Shown here: piece by piece, positions 18,463 to 27,408 of the stretch
Layout of the letters: each line of letters starts with the position of its first letter
How positions within the stretch are numbered: the stretch's first letter is position 1
Assembly: GCA_001970955.1 (NCBI GenBank)
Contig: MPUH01000827.1
Span: 1-32,915 of the forward strand
Direction of reading: 5' to 3'
Source of the DNA: Stentor coeruleus
Taxonomy: Eukaryota > Ciliophora > Heterotrichea > Heterotrichida > Stentoridae
Length of the DNA stretch: 32,915 nucleotides
The notes under the pieces: model-generated
What the model was told of the DNA's origin: nothing
The model's database searches: none
Seen by the model: only the letters and a program-made list of their open reading frames with translations
Made by a program: the position numbers and the translations under genes

Positions 18463-18473
18463 ATTTATATCAA

Positions 18474-19880
18474 CTATTCAATATTGCTTCTAATAAACTC
18501 TTTGAGTTTCTGGACATGCACCCTCTCTTTACACACTTGCGCTTTAACACAAAATGTTCTCCATTCACTAGGCCTGATTTCTGTTAGGCCATTTTTTAAA
18601 CTACTAAGTTCAATATGATCATCTATAACATTAAAAACCTTTGCTATGTTTTTTTTCTTTATTTCTCTTTCCCAATCGGTTAAAACAATTTTCAACTCAG
18701 TAAAGTCAATCATTCCACTTTTATCAAAGTCTATGTTTTTCATTATAGAGTCAATTTCATTATCAACATTCATGCCAACTTGGGCAAAAGCATAAATTAA
18801 TTCATTTTTACCTAAGATTCCATTAAAATTGTGATCGACTTCTTTGAAGAATTTTACGATATCGTTTTCTTTTAGGTTTGCTTTGTAGATATAATATACT
18901 AAAAAGCATCTAACTATATTGGATTTGACTTTAAATGTTTTGAGCCTATAAACTGTATCATAAGTTAATGAGGTCTGTTTACGATTTTGTTGAATCCATA
19001 TATGATTTAAAGCTTCTTCAGCTGACATGCGTAGATCAGGGTTTATAATAAGAAGTTTTTTAATGAAATCTTTAGCATCAGCAGATAAAGATTGATAGTT
19101 TTGATTACTGAAATCTAGTCTAGCATCTTTGACTTCTTGCCAAAGGTCTTCTTTATTTGAAGATTTATAGGGAATTTTACCTATGAGAAGAGTATAGGCG
19201 ATTATTCCGATACTCCACATATCAGTAAATAAGGAAATTGTACCTTGGAGAAGCTCTGGAGATGAATAAGCAGGGGAAATATAGAATAAGTCTTCGCTTG
19301 AGATAGGAGAATTAAATTTACGAGATATGTTGAAGCCAGTGAGTTTGATGCACTTTTCTCCATTTTCCTCAGTTAGAGCTAAGTTGTCTAGTTGGATATT
19401 CCCATGGATATACTCGTGTTTATGAAGGTACATTATTGCTGAGAGTAGGTCCATTATGTATTTTGCCACAGTTACTTCTTGTCCAGCTTTTTTAATTCTG
19501 GTATTTAAGTCTCCTCCGCTTGGATAATGATAAACAATATACATGCTTTGTGGTCCATCAATAGTTTCTATCATCTTCAATATATTAGGGTGATCAATTT
19601 CACAAAGGATCATAATTTCATGTCTAAGTAACTCCACTCCATTACACCCTTTATTAGCTTCTTTAATCATCCTAAAAATTCCAGTTTCTATCTCTCTAGC
19701 ATTGAATATCGAATATTCCTCTTCAGATTTAATTATTTTAAGTATCTGGTAAAACTCGCTTATCAATCCTTTACGATGTCCTATAAAATTGTTTTTATGA
19801 ACAGCCCTAAGAACTTCATAATCCTGGGTTTCAGAGATTTTCTTACAAATCTGTTTGTTCGATGACCCGTTACACCCCAT
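18474..19880 (-). CDS. CDPK-like EF-hand protein, predicted pseudokinase
   Basis: Calcium-dependent protein kinase architecture in 468 residues. The N-terminus MGCNGSSNK is a typical myristoylation plus palmitoylation site, so membrane attachment is likely. The kinase fold spans about 45-296, but key residues are lost: the Gly-rich loop is degenerate (KSEEEYSIF), HRD reads HGN (159-161, catalytic Asp to Asn), the catalytic-loop Lys is Gln163, and DFG reads GFN (182-184, metal Asp to Gly). The ATP Lys73 and helix-C Glu88 remain. Two good EF-hands follow: loops 349-360 (D-H-N-F-N-G ... E) and 384-395 (D-F-D-K-S-G ... E), then degenerate EF-hand-like sequence. It is probably a Ca2+-responsive scaffold with little or no kinase activity. 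Confidence 0.9.
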   Translation of the reverse strand: MGCNGSSNKQICKKISETQDYEVLRAVHKNNFIGHRKGLISEFYQILKIIKSEEEYSIFNAREIETGIFRMIKEANKGCNGVELLRHEIMILCEIDHPNILKMIETIDGPQSMYIVYHYPSGGDLNTRIKKAGQEVTVAKYIMDLLSAIMYLHKHEYIHGNIQLDNLALTEENGEKCIKLTGFNISRKFNSPISSEDLFYISPAYSSPELLQGTISLFTDMWSIGIIAYTLLIGKIPYKSSNKEDLWQEVKDARLDFSNQNYQSLSADAKDFIKKLLIINPDLRMSAEEALNHIWIQQNRKQTSLTYDTVYRLKTFKVKSNIVRCFLVYYIYKANLKENDIVKFFKEVDHNFNGILGKNELIYAFAQVGMNVDNEIDSIMKNIDFDKSGMIDFTELKIVLTDWEREIKKKNIAKVFNVIDDHIELSSLKNGLTEIRPSEWRTFCVKAQVCKERVHVQKLKEFIRSNIE

Positions 19881-19993
19881 TATTTCTAATAATCACAAAT
19901 ACTAAAAAGTATAATAATTCTTATACTAATAGAATTTTAATAACAAAAGGTTTAAAAATAAGCTTAAGCCAGATTCCATTATAAATATTCATA
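19881..19993. promoter_or_regulatory. 113-bp divergent (bidirectional) promoter spacer
   Basis: The only DNA between the start codons of the CDPK-like gene (-) and the PG-rich gene (+). It has the same length as the divergent spacer at 15025-15137 and shares the 10-mer CTAATAGAAT (19926-19935) near its middle. Confidence 0.55.
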
Positions 19994-20467
19994 ATGAGGC
20001 CAACTTTTTTACAATTCCGAAGCCCTAAGGAAAAAACCCCTGACTTTTATGATATTCGTGTGTCTTGCAACGGTAGCGCTTTAGGGTGTTTGAACAACAA
20101 AAGCCCAACTTTCAGTCGGGCCAAACGATTTCGGCAATACGACGACGAAGCGAAAAAAACAGGCTTTCGTATTGGCCCTGGGTCTTATAAATCTTTATCC
20201 CCAGGAAGAACTAAAGGGGTTTTTACTTACAAGACTTTGCATGGACTTAAAGGAGATCAGAATGAGTGTTTTTATGTTGGGAACATCTTGGTTAGAGAAC
20301 CGAATTTTCATTTTAATAGAAAAAGCGAAGTTTTTTTACCTAAAAGGGTGGATGTGTCCCCTGCGACCACAGCTTCTGATTTTTTATCAGGCGTACTTCA
20401 TGTAAAAAGTGGAAAGAAGAAAAAAGCTATAATGAGGAACTGGTCAAGGATTAGGATTAAAGTTTAA
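19994..20467 (+). CDS. PG-rich repeat (SHIPPO/ODF3-like) protein
   Basis: A 157-residue basic protein. SPTFSRAKRF (37-46) followed by IGPGSYKS (60-67) is the sperm-tail PG-rich repeat pattern (PxF/G...RF ... GPGxY). Weaker related stretches follow (FTYKTLHG). In ciliates and flagellates these proteins associate with axonemal or cortical microtubules, some inside the microtubule lumen. There is one clear repeat, so it is a short member. It starts at the first ATG of a frame divergent from the CDPK-like gene. Codon use at the 5' end is GC-richer than the flanks, supporting coding status. Confidence 0.78.
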   Translation: MRPTFLQFRSPKEKTPDFYDIRVSCNGSALGCLNNKSPTFSRAKRFRQYDDEAKKTGFRIGPGSYKSLSPGRTKGVFTYKTLHGLKGDQNECFYVGNILVREPNFHFNRKSEVFLPKRVDVSPATTASDFLSGVLHVKSGKKKKAIMRNWSRIRIKV

Positions 20468-22021
20468 GATAATTAATATTGTTGTATGATTTTTGATGTT
20501 TAAAAGATTATTTAGAAGGTAAAACATGAAAAAAGTGCTTATTGATTTGCCTATTTTGAAATGATGAAAACTGGGGAAAAAATGTTTTTTAACTGGAATA
20601 GAGTATTAGGGTTAAAATGTGATATTTCAAGTCTCAGTCTATTATGATATTCAGTTATTCAAAAGCATATAAAGAAAACCTAATCAACGGTAAAAAAAAT
20701 GTGTCAGTTCTAAAGAGTTTTCACAGATTTAATATTGAAGCGGATAATCTAAAATAGTGTTTTATTTGCTTATATATAAAAAGTTATATTAACGGTAATA
20801 ACTTTAAATATTTTCAAGCGTTGAAATTTTGTCATGAAATATGCTAAACTGAGAAAAAAATTATACAAAATGATAATTTTGTTTTAGAATATCAGCAGAG
20901 TTATTTTATATGCAATATTTTAATTTTATTAATAGTTTATAACCCGATTTGATGATAATTTTATTATTTTTTATATGATAAATTTGATTAAGAAAATTTT
21001 TTAGAATAAATATACATAAAGTGAAAATCAGATTCAGACTAGCTAATTGTATTGTGAGAAAAAATCACTTATTAGCATTAACGATCAAACATGATAAAAA
21101 CTGAAATCAAACTAATGTAATCAGAATGTGAAACATAAAGAAAAATATCTAATCTAAAATGAGACTTTAAAATTTGCCTTACAAAAACTATGAAATCATA
21201 AAATAGCATAAAAACTGTTGGAAAAAAACATATCTTTGATTATAATTCATGTTATTTAAGTATGCATCTATACTTTTTTTACATTTCAATACCATAGCTT
21301 ATTTTATATATTTTTTTAAATAAATACTACTTAAAAAGTTATTATATGCAATAAAATTTATTATGTTAGTCACTTATCTAATTTGATATACTAGCTTGGA
21401 CCAAAGATGAAAAGAATTATTACAATAATCATTCTAACTTAGTCACTTATCTAATTTGATATACTAGCTTGGACCAAAGATGAAAAGAATTATTACAATA
21501 ATCATTCTAACTTAGGTGCTTAAATTATACACTTTTTTAAGTTGGCCACAAATCTTACAACAGAAGATTACTAACTTATACATATTTTTATTGTAATTTT
21601 ATTAAACATACTCCCTACTGACAATTAACTTTAACGATTTTTCAAAATTATTTAAGGTAGTTTTTTTATAAGTTGCATATTAAAATATAAAAATTCATCA
21701 TAAAAACATGCAGATATAAAAGATAAAAAACTATCATATAAGATTAGCCTCAAACTTTATTATCTTTAATAAATCTTCAAAGCAATCATTAAAACCCTAT
21801 CTCCAAAAAAAAACCAAAAACTCCTAAAATGAATATTCTTAATAATAACCCTTAAAGCTTATCCTAACCCTTCTTCCTTTTCTTTCAAATTCAAGCCATT
21901 AACTTCGTTATTCTCAAAAGCCTCTATATAATCCTATCAATAAAACTGAAAGTCAAAAAAATTCCCCAACTTCAAATCATGTTCATTAAAAAACGTTATC
22001 CATCTTCCCAAGCTTATAATT
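20468..22021. other. Intergenic region, 1.55 kb, no gene seen
   Basis: The longest gene-free stretch. The left part is G-rich on + and the right part, from about 21600 to the next ATG, is strongly C-rich. It contains an exact 73-bp tandem duplication. No open frame of interest and no tRNA-like or snRNA-like element was recognised on either strand. Confidence 0.6.
21366..21515. repeat. Exact tandem duplication of 73 bp
   Basis: The unit beginning TTAGTCACTTATCTAATTTG occurs twice without a mismatch (21366-21438, 21439-21511) plus 4 more matching bases. Unlike the other duplications there is no N between the copies. It could be a recent tandem duplication or a silent assembly overlap. Confidence 0.9.
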
Positions 22022-24048
22022 ATGAAAAATTCACAAACAACATCATCTAATTATTACACCCATCAGACTATCTCAAGCTGGGGAGCTAAAAAAATTGAAT
22101 ATGATGAAAGGATTAAAGAACTTGAAATCAAAAAAGCAGACCTGCTTCAACAAAAACAAGCAGTTGAGCAACTGAAAAAAAAACCTTTATTTGAAGTGCA
22201 AAACACTGCTGAAGAATTACAAATAAATTTGAAAATCGTACAAGAAGAATATGCAAGTCTTGGGAAAATATTAGCTGGAGAAAGAGAAAAGTCTCGGGGG
22301 ATTGAAAGAGAGCTTGAAACTTGTAAAAAAAATAATAGGGAACTTGAAGCTAAAAATCGATCTGCGCAAGCGCAGATTATAGAAAAAGACAGGATTTTAA
22401 GTCGTTATTTATGTGAATTACTCATTTTAAAGCAGGAAGTTGAAAAACTTGTCAACCCATCTTCAGAGATATGCCAAAATATAAAAAATTCATTAAGCTT
22501 GCTGTATTCAAATGAAGGAAGTAAAGATACACAAATCATTGAAAAAGATAAAGAAGACTGGGCATTCACATCATTAAAATCTCCAGTATTAGTTGAAAAA
22601 GACTTGCAAAGGCTACAGAAACAGTTGTCTGAAACCCAAGACCTCTATAGAATCACAAATAATCAATTACAATCGCTTATAGAAAAAACAGCCCGCCAAG
22701 ACAAAGAATATATGGCAATAAAATCTAGACTTCAAGAAACACGAAATGAATTCGGTAGCATAAGCAATTCTATTATGAGAAACAGTAGTGAAAAAGATTT
22801 TCAAAGCAAGTCTTTATTAGTCGAACTTGAAGAACTTAGAAAAAAGCGTGATGAACAAGAAATGGAAATTACAAAATTAGAACAAAGATATAAAGTTAGT
22901 TTGAAAGATATTGAAAATGATCTTAAGAATGCTAGGGAAAAAATATTAGAGCTTATTGAAGGAAAGAGTAAAGTTGAAAATGAACTNTAGGGAAAAAATA
23001 TTAGAGCTTATTGAAGGAAAGAGTAAAGTTGAAAATGAACTTTTAGTTTTGAAGAATGATAAAAAAGAGTTATTGACTCATATTGCTGTAAAGGATTTAA
23101 AGATTTCTGATTTAAATACAAGCATATCTGGTTATATGCATGAGATTGNTTTTAGTTTTGAAGAATGATAAAAAAGAGTTATTGACTCATATTGCTGTAA
23201 AGGATTTAAAGATCTCTGATTTAAATACAAGCATATCTGGTTATATGCATGAGATTACAATGCTTAAAGACTTTTTAAAGAGCAAAGTTGGGGAGACATC
23301 TTTAGATTATAAAACCAAACAGAAATATGAAGCAAAAATAAGCGAGATTTTGAATGAAAACGAAAGACTGCAAGGCAAAATTTCTGTTTACGACTCTGAA
23401 AGGCAGAAAATCCTAACAGAAAACCGAAACACCTCCAAGACAATAGTCCAACAACTTTCCAATATCATCTTATCAAAAGATCATGGAACCCTAGATAGCA
23501 AAGATTTAACAAAAACTCTAAGCAAAATCCTTGTCGAAAACCGAGGTATTTTTGAAAGTATCCTCCATGATTATTTTGGTGATGATTTCGAATCTTTAAG
23601 AGAAGTCATGCAAGATAAATATGAAGAAATGGCTTTTACAATAGACACACTTACTAAGGAAAATAGTAAACTTCAAAGTCAATTAAGAATAGAAGGAGTT
23701 AAAAGAAATGAGGTAATGACTAGACTTCATGAACTTGAAGATGAAATGATACAAAAGAAATCTGATGATGAAAAGTCTAAAAAAAATGCCCCTAGTGATT
23801 GTTTTAATTTAGATGGACAAAGTTTGAATAGGAAAAATTTTGAAGATAGTCCTGATTATTATATGGATAAGTCTAGAAGAGGACCTACAAGACCGGAAAC
23901 ATTAGCTACAGAACAGTCTGAATGTGAAGATGTGTGGAAGAGGATGGAAAAATATGGGAAAAGAAGTGAGGAGTTTATTAGCTGTGTGGATTTGTTACAC
24001 TTTTTACAGTGTGAAGCGGCTGCATTGGATTCATTACTTGATGAATAG
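22022..24048 (+). CDS. Coiled-coil protein, frame broken by two assembly joins
   Basis: The function is not recognised. The reading frame is interrupted only at the Ns at 22987 and 23149, each flanked by duplicated sequence. Counting each duplicated stretch once removes 55 and 109 bases and leaves 1863 bases, an exact multiple of three, giving 620 residues from the ATG at 22022 to the TAG at 24046-24048. The protein is mostly coiled coil (about 25-290 and 300-560), rich in Glu, Lys and Leu, with an acidic, possibly folded C-terminus. Long coiled coils of this kind are common in the ciliate cortex and basal bodies, but no specific homologue is evident. I treat it as one intact gene, not a pseudogene. 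Confidence 0.85.
22933..23041. repeat. 54-bp direct duplication around an N inside a gene (assembly join)
   Basis: Bases 22933-22986 equal 22988-23041, with N at 22987. The copy shifts the reading frame, and removing it restores the frame. Confidence 0.9.
23041..23257. repeat. 108-bp direct duplication around an N inside a gene (assembly join)
   Basis: Bases 23041-23148 match 23150-23257 with an internal difference (GATTTCTGA against GATCTCTGA) and a terminal-base difference; N at 23149. Together with the join at 22987 this makes a 109-base middle piece look like a short contig wedged between two larger ones. Confidence 0.9.
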
Positions 24049-24448
24049 ATATAGAATATAATTAGTTTTGTATTAGAGAATTTAATTGATAAACTGTGAT
24101 GAGTTATACGATTTTTAGTAGAACATAAAATTATGGCTTGATTTAAAAATAGATATTATATAGAAAATCCAGTTATTTTTAACATATATAAATAAATTTA
24201 AAAGTCAATACTTTAAAGCTANTTAGAGAATTTAATTGATAAACTGTGATGAGTTATACGATTTTTAGTAGAACATAAAATTATGGTTTGATTTAAAAAT
24301 AGATATTATATAGAAAATCCAGTTATTTTTAACATATATAAATAAATTTAAAAGTCAATACTTTAAAGCTATACAAATCCTCAAAATCCTATATTAGCAT
24401 TACTAAAAGCCTAAACCTACTAAACTTTCCAAAAAAAATCTAATAAAA
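24049..24448. other. Spacer made mostly of an assembly duplication
   Basis: After removal of the duplicated 150 bases around the N at 24222 the true spacer is about 250 bp. It is G-rich on + at left and C-rich just before the next ATG. No gene was seen. Confidence 0.65.
24073..24371. repeat. 149-bp direct duplication around an N (assembly join)
   Basis: Bases 24073-24221 match 24223-24371 with one substitution (ATGGCTTG against ATGGTTTG) and N at 24222. Same artefact type as at 188, 8399, 22987 and 23149. Confidence 0.9.
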
Positions 24449-26956
24449 ATGTCTTCTCATAGTGAAAGATTCAATGAACTTCAAGAAGACCCTCAAGCCA
24501 ACAAAGATTCCTTCGTCTCTAGTAACATGTCCCGAGACTCAGAAACAACTCTCCTAAGCCGGTTATTTAAAATTGGTTTAGGGTTGATCTTGCCCCCAGT
24601 CTTCATAACATTTTTCAGTACCTATGCCTATATTCAAACTGGAAAGCCAATACTTCTAATCCCACCATTTGTAAGTTTTTTTGCTCTAACCTCAGCTTCT
24701 TTATTAACTTATCTAGCCCGTTACGCTCAAACATCAGGTACAAGAGCTTCTGATTTTTTATTATACAGTCTATACATAATGCATATCTGTTCAGCTGTTT
24801 ACTTTTTAATAGGTTCTTTATTCATTTTTATCTTTGCTCATGATGAAACCTTAACTCGCAATGTTTCTTTCGCTATATTATGTATTGAAGGTGGTTGTGT
24901 TAAATACATCATTGGCTATGGAGCTATTTTTGTTTTTATTCGAAAGCTTACAATAGAATATCAGACTATAAGAAATTATTTACAAATAATGCAAGTTACA
25001 CTTATAACCAGTGGTATTGGCATATGTTTAACTTGTTTAGCTTATAAAAATAGTTGGGATTATTTAGACATCTCTTATCATTTACCCCCAGTTATTTTAG
25101 ATTTAGGACTTGCTACTGGTATTGGTTTGATTTTATTGTCGTTATTGCTTTTTTATGCTGCTTATAGTGAGAAATTATCGATTATTTTGTTATCACAGAT
25201 ACTTACAGTGTTATTGATGATATTTTTACTTTTGTATAGCGCTATGGTCAGGTTTAGTAATGATATTTATATTTCGACTATTAATAAAAATTGTTCGTAT
25301 TTACTTAAACTGACAAATCATAAGGATTTAACTTGTGGGAAATATAAACCGGAACCTTGTATGGAAGAGTTTAGGGCTCTTGTGTGGGAAGAGGATTTAG
25401 AGTCTGGATTACAGTGTTTGAACTCAGATTGCTGTATTGAGATTAAAAATAATATCACTTTAAGCCTTGAAGTACTTGTTGCTTGGGCATTTTTGTCAGC
25501 TATACTTCTGATATTCTCTTGGCTTTCTGGACAGGGATTAGTGAAAAAAATCGAAAAGTATGGTAAAAGCTCTGAAAAACGCTTTGACTTACAAGCTTTA
25601 TCTATAATCCTCATAGCTTTTTTCTTAGGTATTGCTGGGTGGATAGCTCTAGTTAATGAATCAGCAAAGTTCATTGAAGATAATCCACTAGTCAAAGTTT
25701 TAGGTGCAGAAGAGGTTGAACCACGGTTTTTACAAGGAAGTCTTTGCGAAAACATAGAAATTAAACTAAACTGGACTGAAAGTTCAGAGGTGGAGCTGAG
25801 TAGTAAAAGTGGTAGTGTTTTCCCAAAAAGCTTTAAACTGAAAAAATGGGCTCTAGGCGAGCACAGCAAAAAAGTGAACTTTTGTCCATACTTTATAAGA
25901 GAAAAATACGAAATTATAGCTGAGTTTATTGGAAATAACGAGTAAGGAATAGTTAGAACTGAGTAAAAAATAACCAGGATACAAGTTTTTGAGCATATAA
26001 ACGAAGACCCAAGAACCATTCATGTAAAAGGGAAATATGAACAGGGTTTAAGCATCGAGCCATATTCAGGACTAGACCCAAAACTCTTCATAAACCGTAG
26101 CCAAGATGATTATTCCTTTGAAGTTTTAACAGCAAAAAAAGCATATACAAGTGTATTACGCTTTGGAGAGTATTTAATATCTTATATAATTGGAGGATTA
26201 TATACAAGTACCTCATTTATACCAGAAGTTATTAAGACTGGGAATATGCAAAATCTTACTGGCTATGTTGTTGCAGAATCTGAATTGCCGACCAAAGTTA
26301 GTATTTCAACTGGTTTCAATAATTTTTCAAACCCTTTTATTGATACATATACAGTTAATGGGGTTTTTAGCTTTAAACTTTATCCTGGACTTTATACTAT
26401 TTATACTAGTCATCAGTATATGTCTAGAGCAGTAAGAAATTTTGCTATTGGTGATAAACAGGAAGAAATTGTTTTGATAACTTATTCTTTGGATTTAAAT
26501 CAAGCTTTTACTGCTGTTTTGACGACAAATTCAAGTAATAATTTTAATGTGCATTTCCAACTTGGACCAGATAGTTGGTGTTTTGTTAATGTATCTTATC
26601 CTCGCTGTGGAGGTACCAGACTTTTCTATACACAATATGGAGAGATTCTAACAACTTCAATAGTCAGTGCAAGTCAATATCTTGTCTACGCCGAAGGGGA
26701 CAATTTTAAAAATGACTTCATAAGTTTCTACACAAAAAGTATAGACATGCCACATTTTACCTTAGAAGGCAAAGCTGAAAAAGGTTTTTGGCTCTTATAT
26801 TGCCTAAACGGTAGAGATGGGGTAAAAACTTTACAAGTAATCGACAAAGTTGTAGAAACTGTAAACTTGGACTTATGCACAAAATATTATGGAAACCAAA
26901 CTTGGACTGGGACTGAGTTAGTTCAAGGATCAGTTCAGGTAAGACATTTAGAATAG
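24449..26956 (+). CDS. Nine-TM protein with Cys loop and large C-terminal domain; two introns
   Basis: The function is not recognised. There are three exons, 24449-25941, a 6-nt microexon 25957-25962, and 25978-26956, giving 825 residues. Residues 1-38 are Ser/Asp-rich and hydrophilic. Hydrophobic segments lie at about 39-61, 68-90, 103-130, 140-164, 181-199, 213-239, 244-266, 340-361 and 383-402. The loop 270-338 has six Cys, including a CC pair at 328-329, and looks extracellular. The remaining 420 residues are hydrophilic and strand-rich with no further TM, so with a cytosolic N-terminus they would face outside. A receptor or surface protein role is inference. Without the splices the protein would stop after residue 498, and the second half lacks a good start. 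It ends in TAG 29 bp from a convergent gene. Confidence 0.85.
25942..25956 (+). other. 15-nt intron upstream of a microexon
   Basis: The intron reads GTAAGGAATAGTTAG, phase 2 (GA|A). Retention gives an immediate in-frame TAA at 25943. It matches the other introns in length and in AATA at positions 7-10. Confidence 0.85.
25957..25962 (+). other. 6-nt microexon
   Basis: AACTGA lies between two 15-nt introns. It completes a Glu codon, gives one full Thr codon, and starts the next Glu codon, so the joined protein reads E-T-E across the splices. The alternative, one 36-nt intron from 25942 to 25977, also keeps frame but would break the uniform 15-nt size. Confidence 0.7.
25963..25977 (+). other. 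15-nt intron downstream of a microexon
   Basis: The intron reads GTAAAAAATAACCAG, phase 2 (GA|G). It ends in CAG, not TAG. Retention gives an immediate TAA at 25964. Removal connects to the open frame that runs to the TAG at 26954. Confidence 0.82.
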
Positions 26957-26985
26957 TTTAAGTTAAAAGGTTTAAAAAAAACGAC

Positions 26986-27288
26986 TTAATTATATTTTTG
27001 TTTGAGTTTTTCTATGAAAACTTGCATTTTTATAGAAAAAGGTTTTGAACCGAGGAAAGACATGCACAAAGGAAAAACCAGAAGTCCTGCAATACCGATT
27101 CGGGCTGGGATTCCATTCTTTTGATAGTTTCTAAAAAAAGGATGGGTTAGAAGAGTGTATTGAGGAAATAGGGACACTACAAAAGCGCCTACCCCAGCAG
27201 CAGATCTCCTGTTCTTTAAAGATATGAGTTCTTGAAGCTCTTCTTTTGTCATGTCGTTAATATGCTCTTCTATCCATTCAGCAGACAT
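26986..27288 (-). CDS. Small two-TM protein
   Basis: I do not recognise this protein. I start at the ATG at 27288 (MSAEWIEEHIND), giving 100 residues. An in-frame ATG at 27360 would add 24 residues from much more AT-rich DNA and leave only 48 bp to the CK1 gene. Residues about 10-25 are an acidic amphipathic helix (MTKEELQELISL). Two hydrophobic segments follow (GVGAFVVSLFPQYTLL and IGIAGLLVFPLCMSFLG), with a basic loop between them and a basic tail. It could be a mitochondrial or ER membrane protein. It converges with the nine-TM gene, 29 bp apart. Confidence 0.7.
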   Translation of the reverse strand: MSAEWIEEHINDMTKEELQELISLKNRRSAAGVGAFVVSLFPQYTLLTHPFFRNYQKNGIPARIGIAGLLVFPLCMSFLGSKPFSIKMQVFIEKLKQKYN

Positions 27289-27408
27289 AGTTATTTTTAT
27301 ATCAGATAATATATGGAAATCTAAATTTCTAATGATATTTAAATCAGATTTTATAAACAAAATATTATAAAACCAATTTCGAAAGTCTAATTACATAGGC
27401 AAAATTAT

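Noticed and set aside
18463..18473. CDPK-like gene and the next gene as one fused gene
   Set aside because: The stop is followed by no 15- or 16-nt GT...AG segment that would remove it.
20401..20416. Possible 15-nt intron GTAAAAAGTGGAAAG in the PG-rich gene
   Set aside because: The length and GT...AG fit, but there is no AATA at positions 7-10, no stop is avoided and the encoded Lys-rich tail is natural.
23088..23103. Possible 15-nt intron GTAAAGGATTTAAAG in the coiled-coil gene
   Set aside because: It lacks the AATA core and does not interrupt the frame; removing it would delete normal heptad sequence.
22022..24048. Coiled-coil gene as a pseudogene or frameshifted gene
   Set aside because: Both breaks coincide with N plus a duplicated flank and disappear when each duplicate is counted once.
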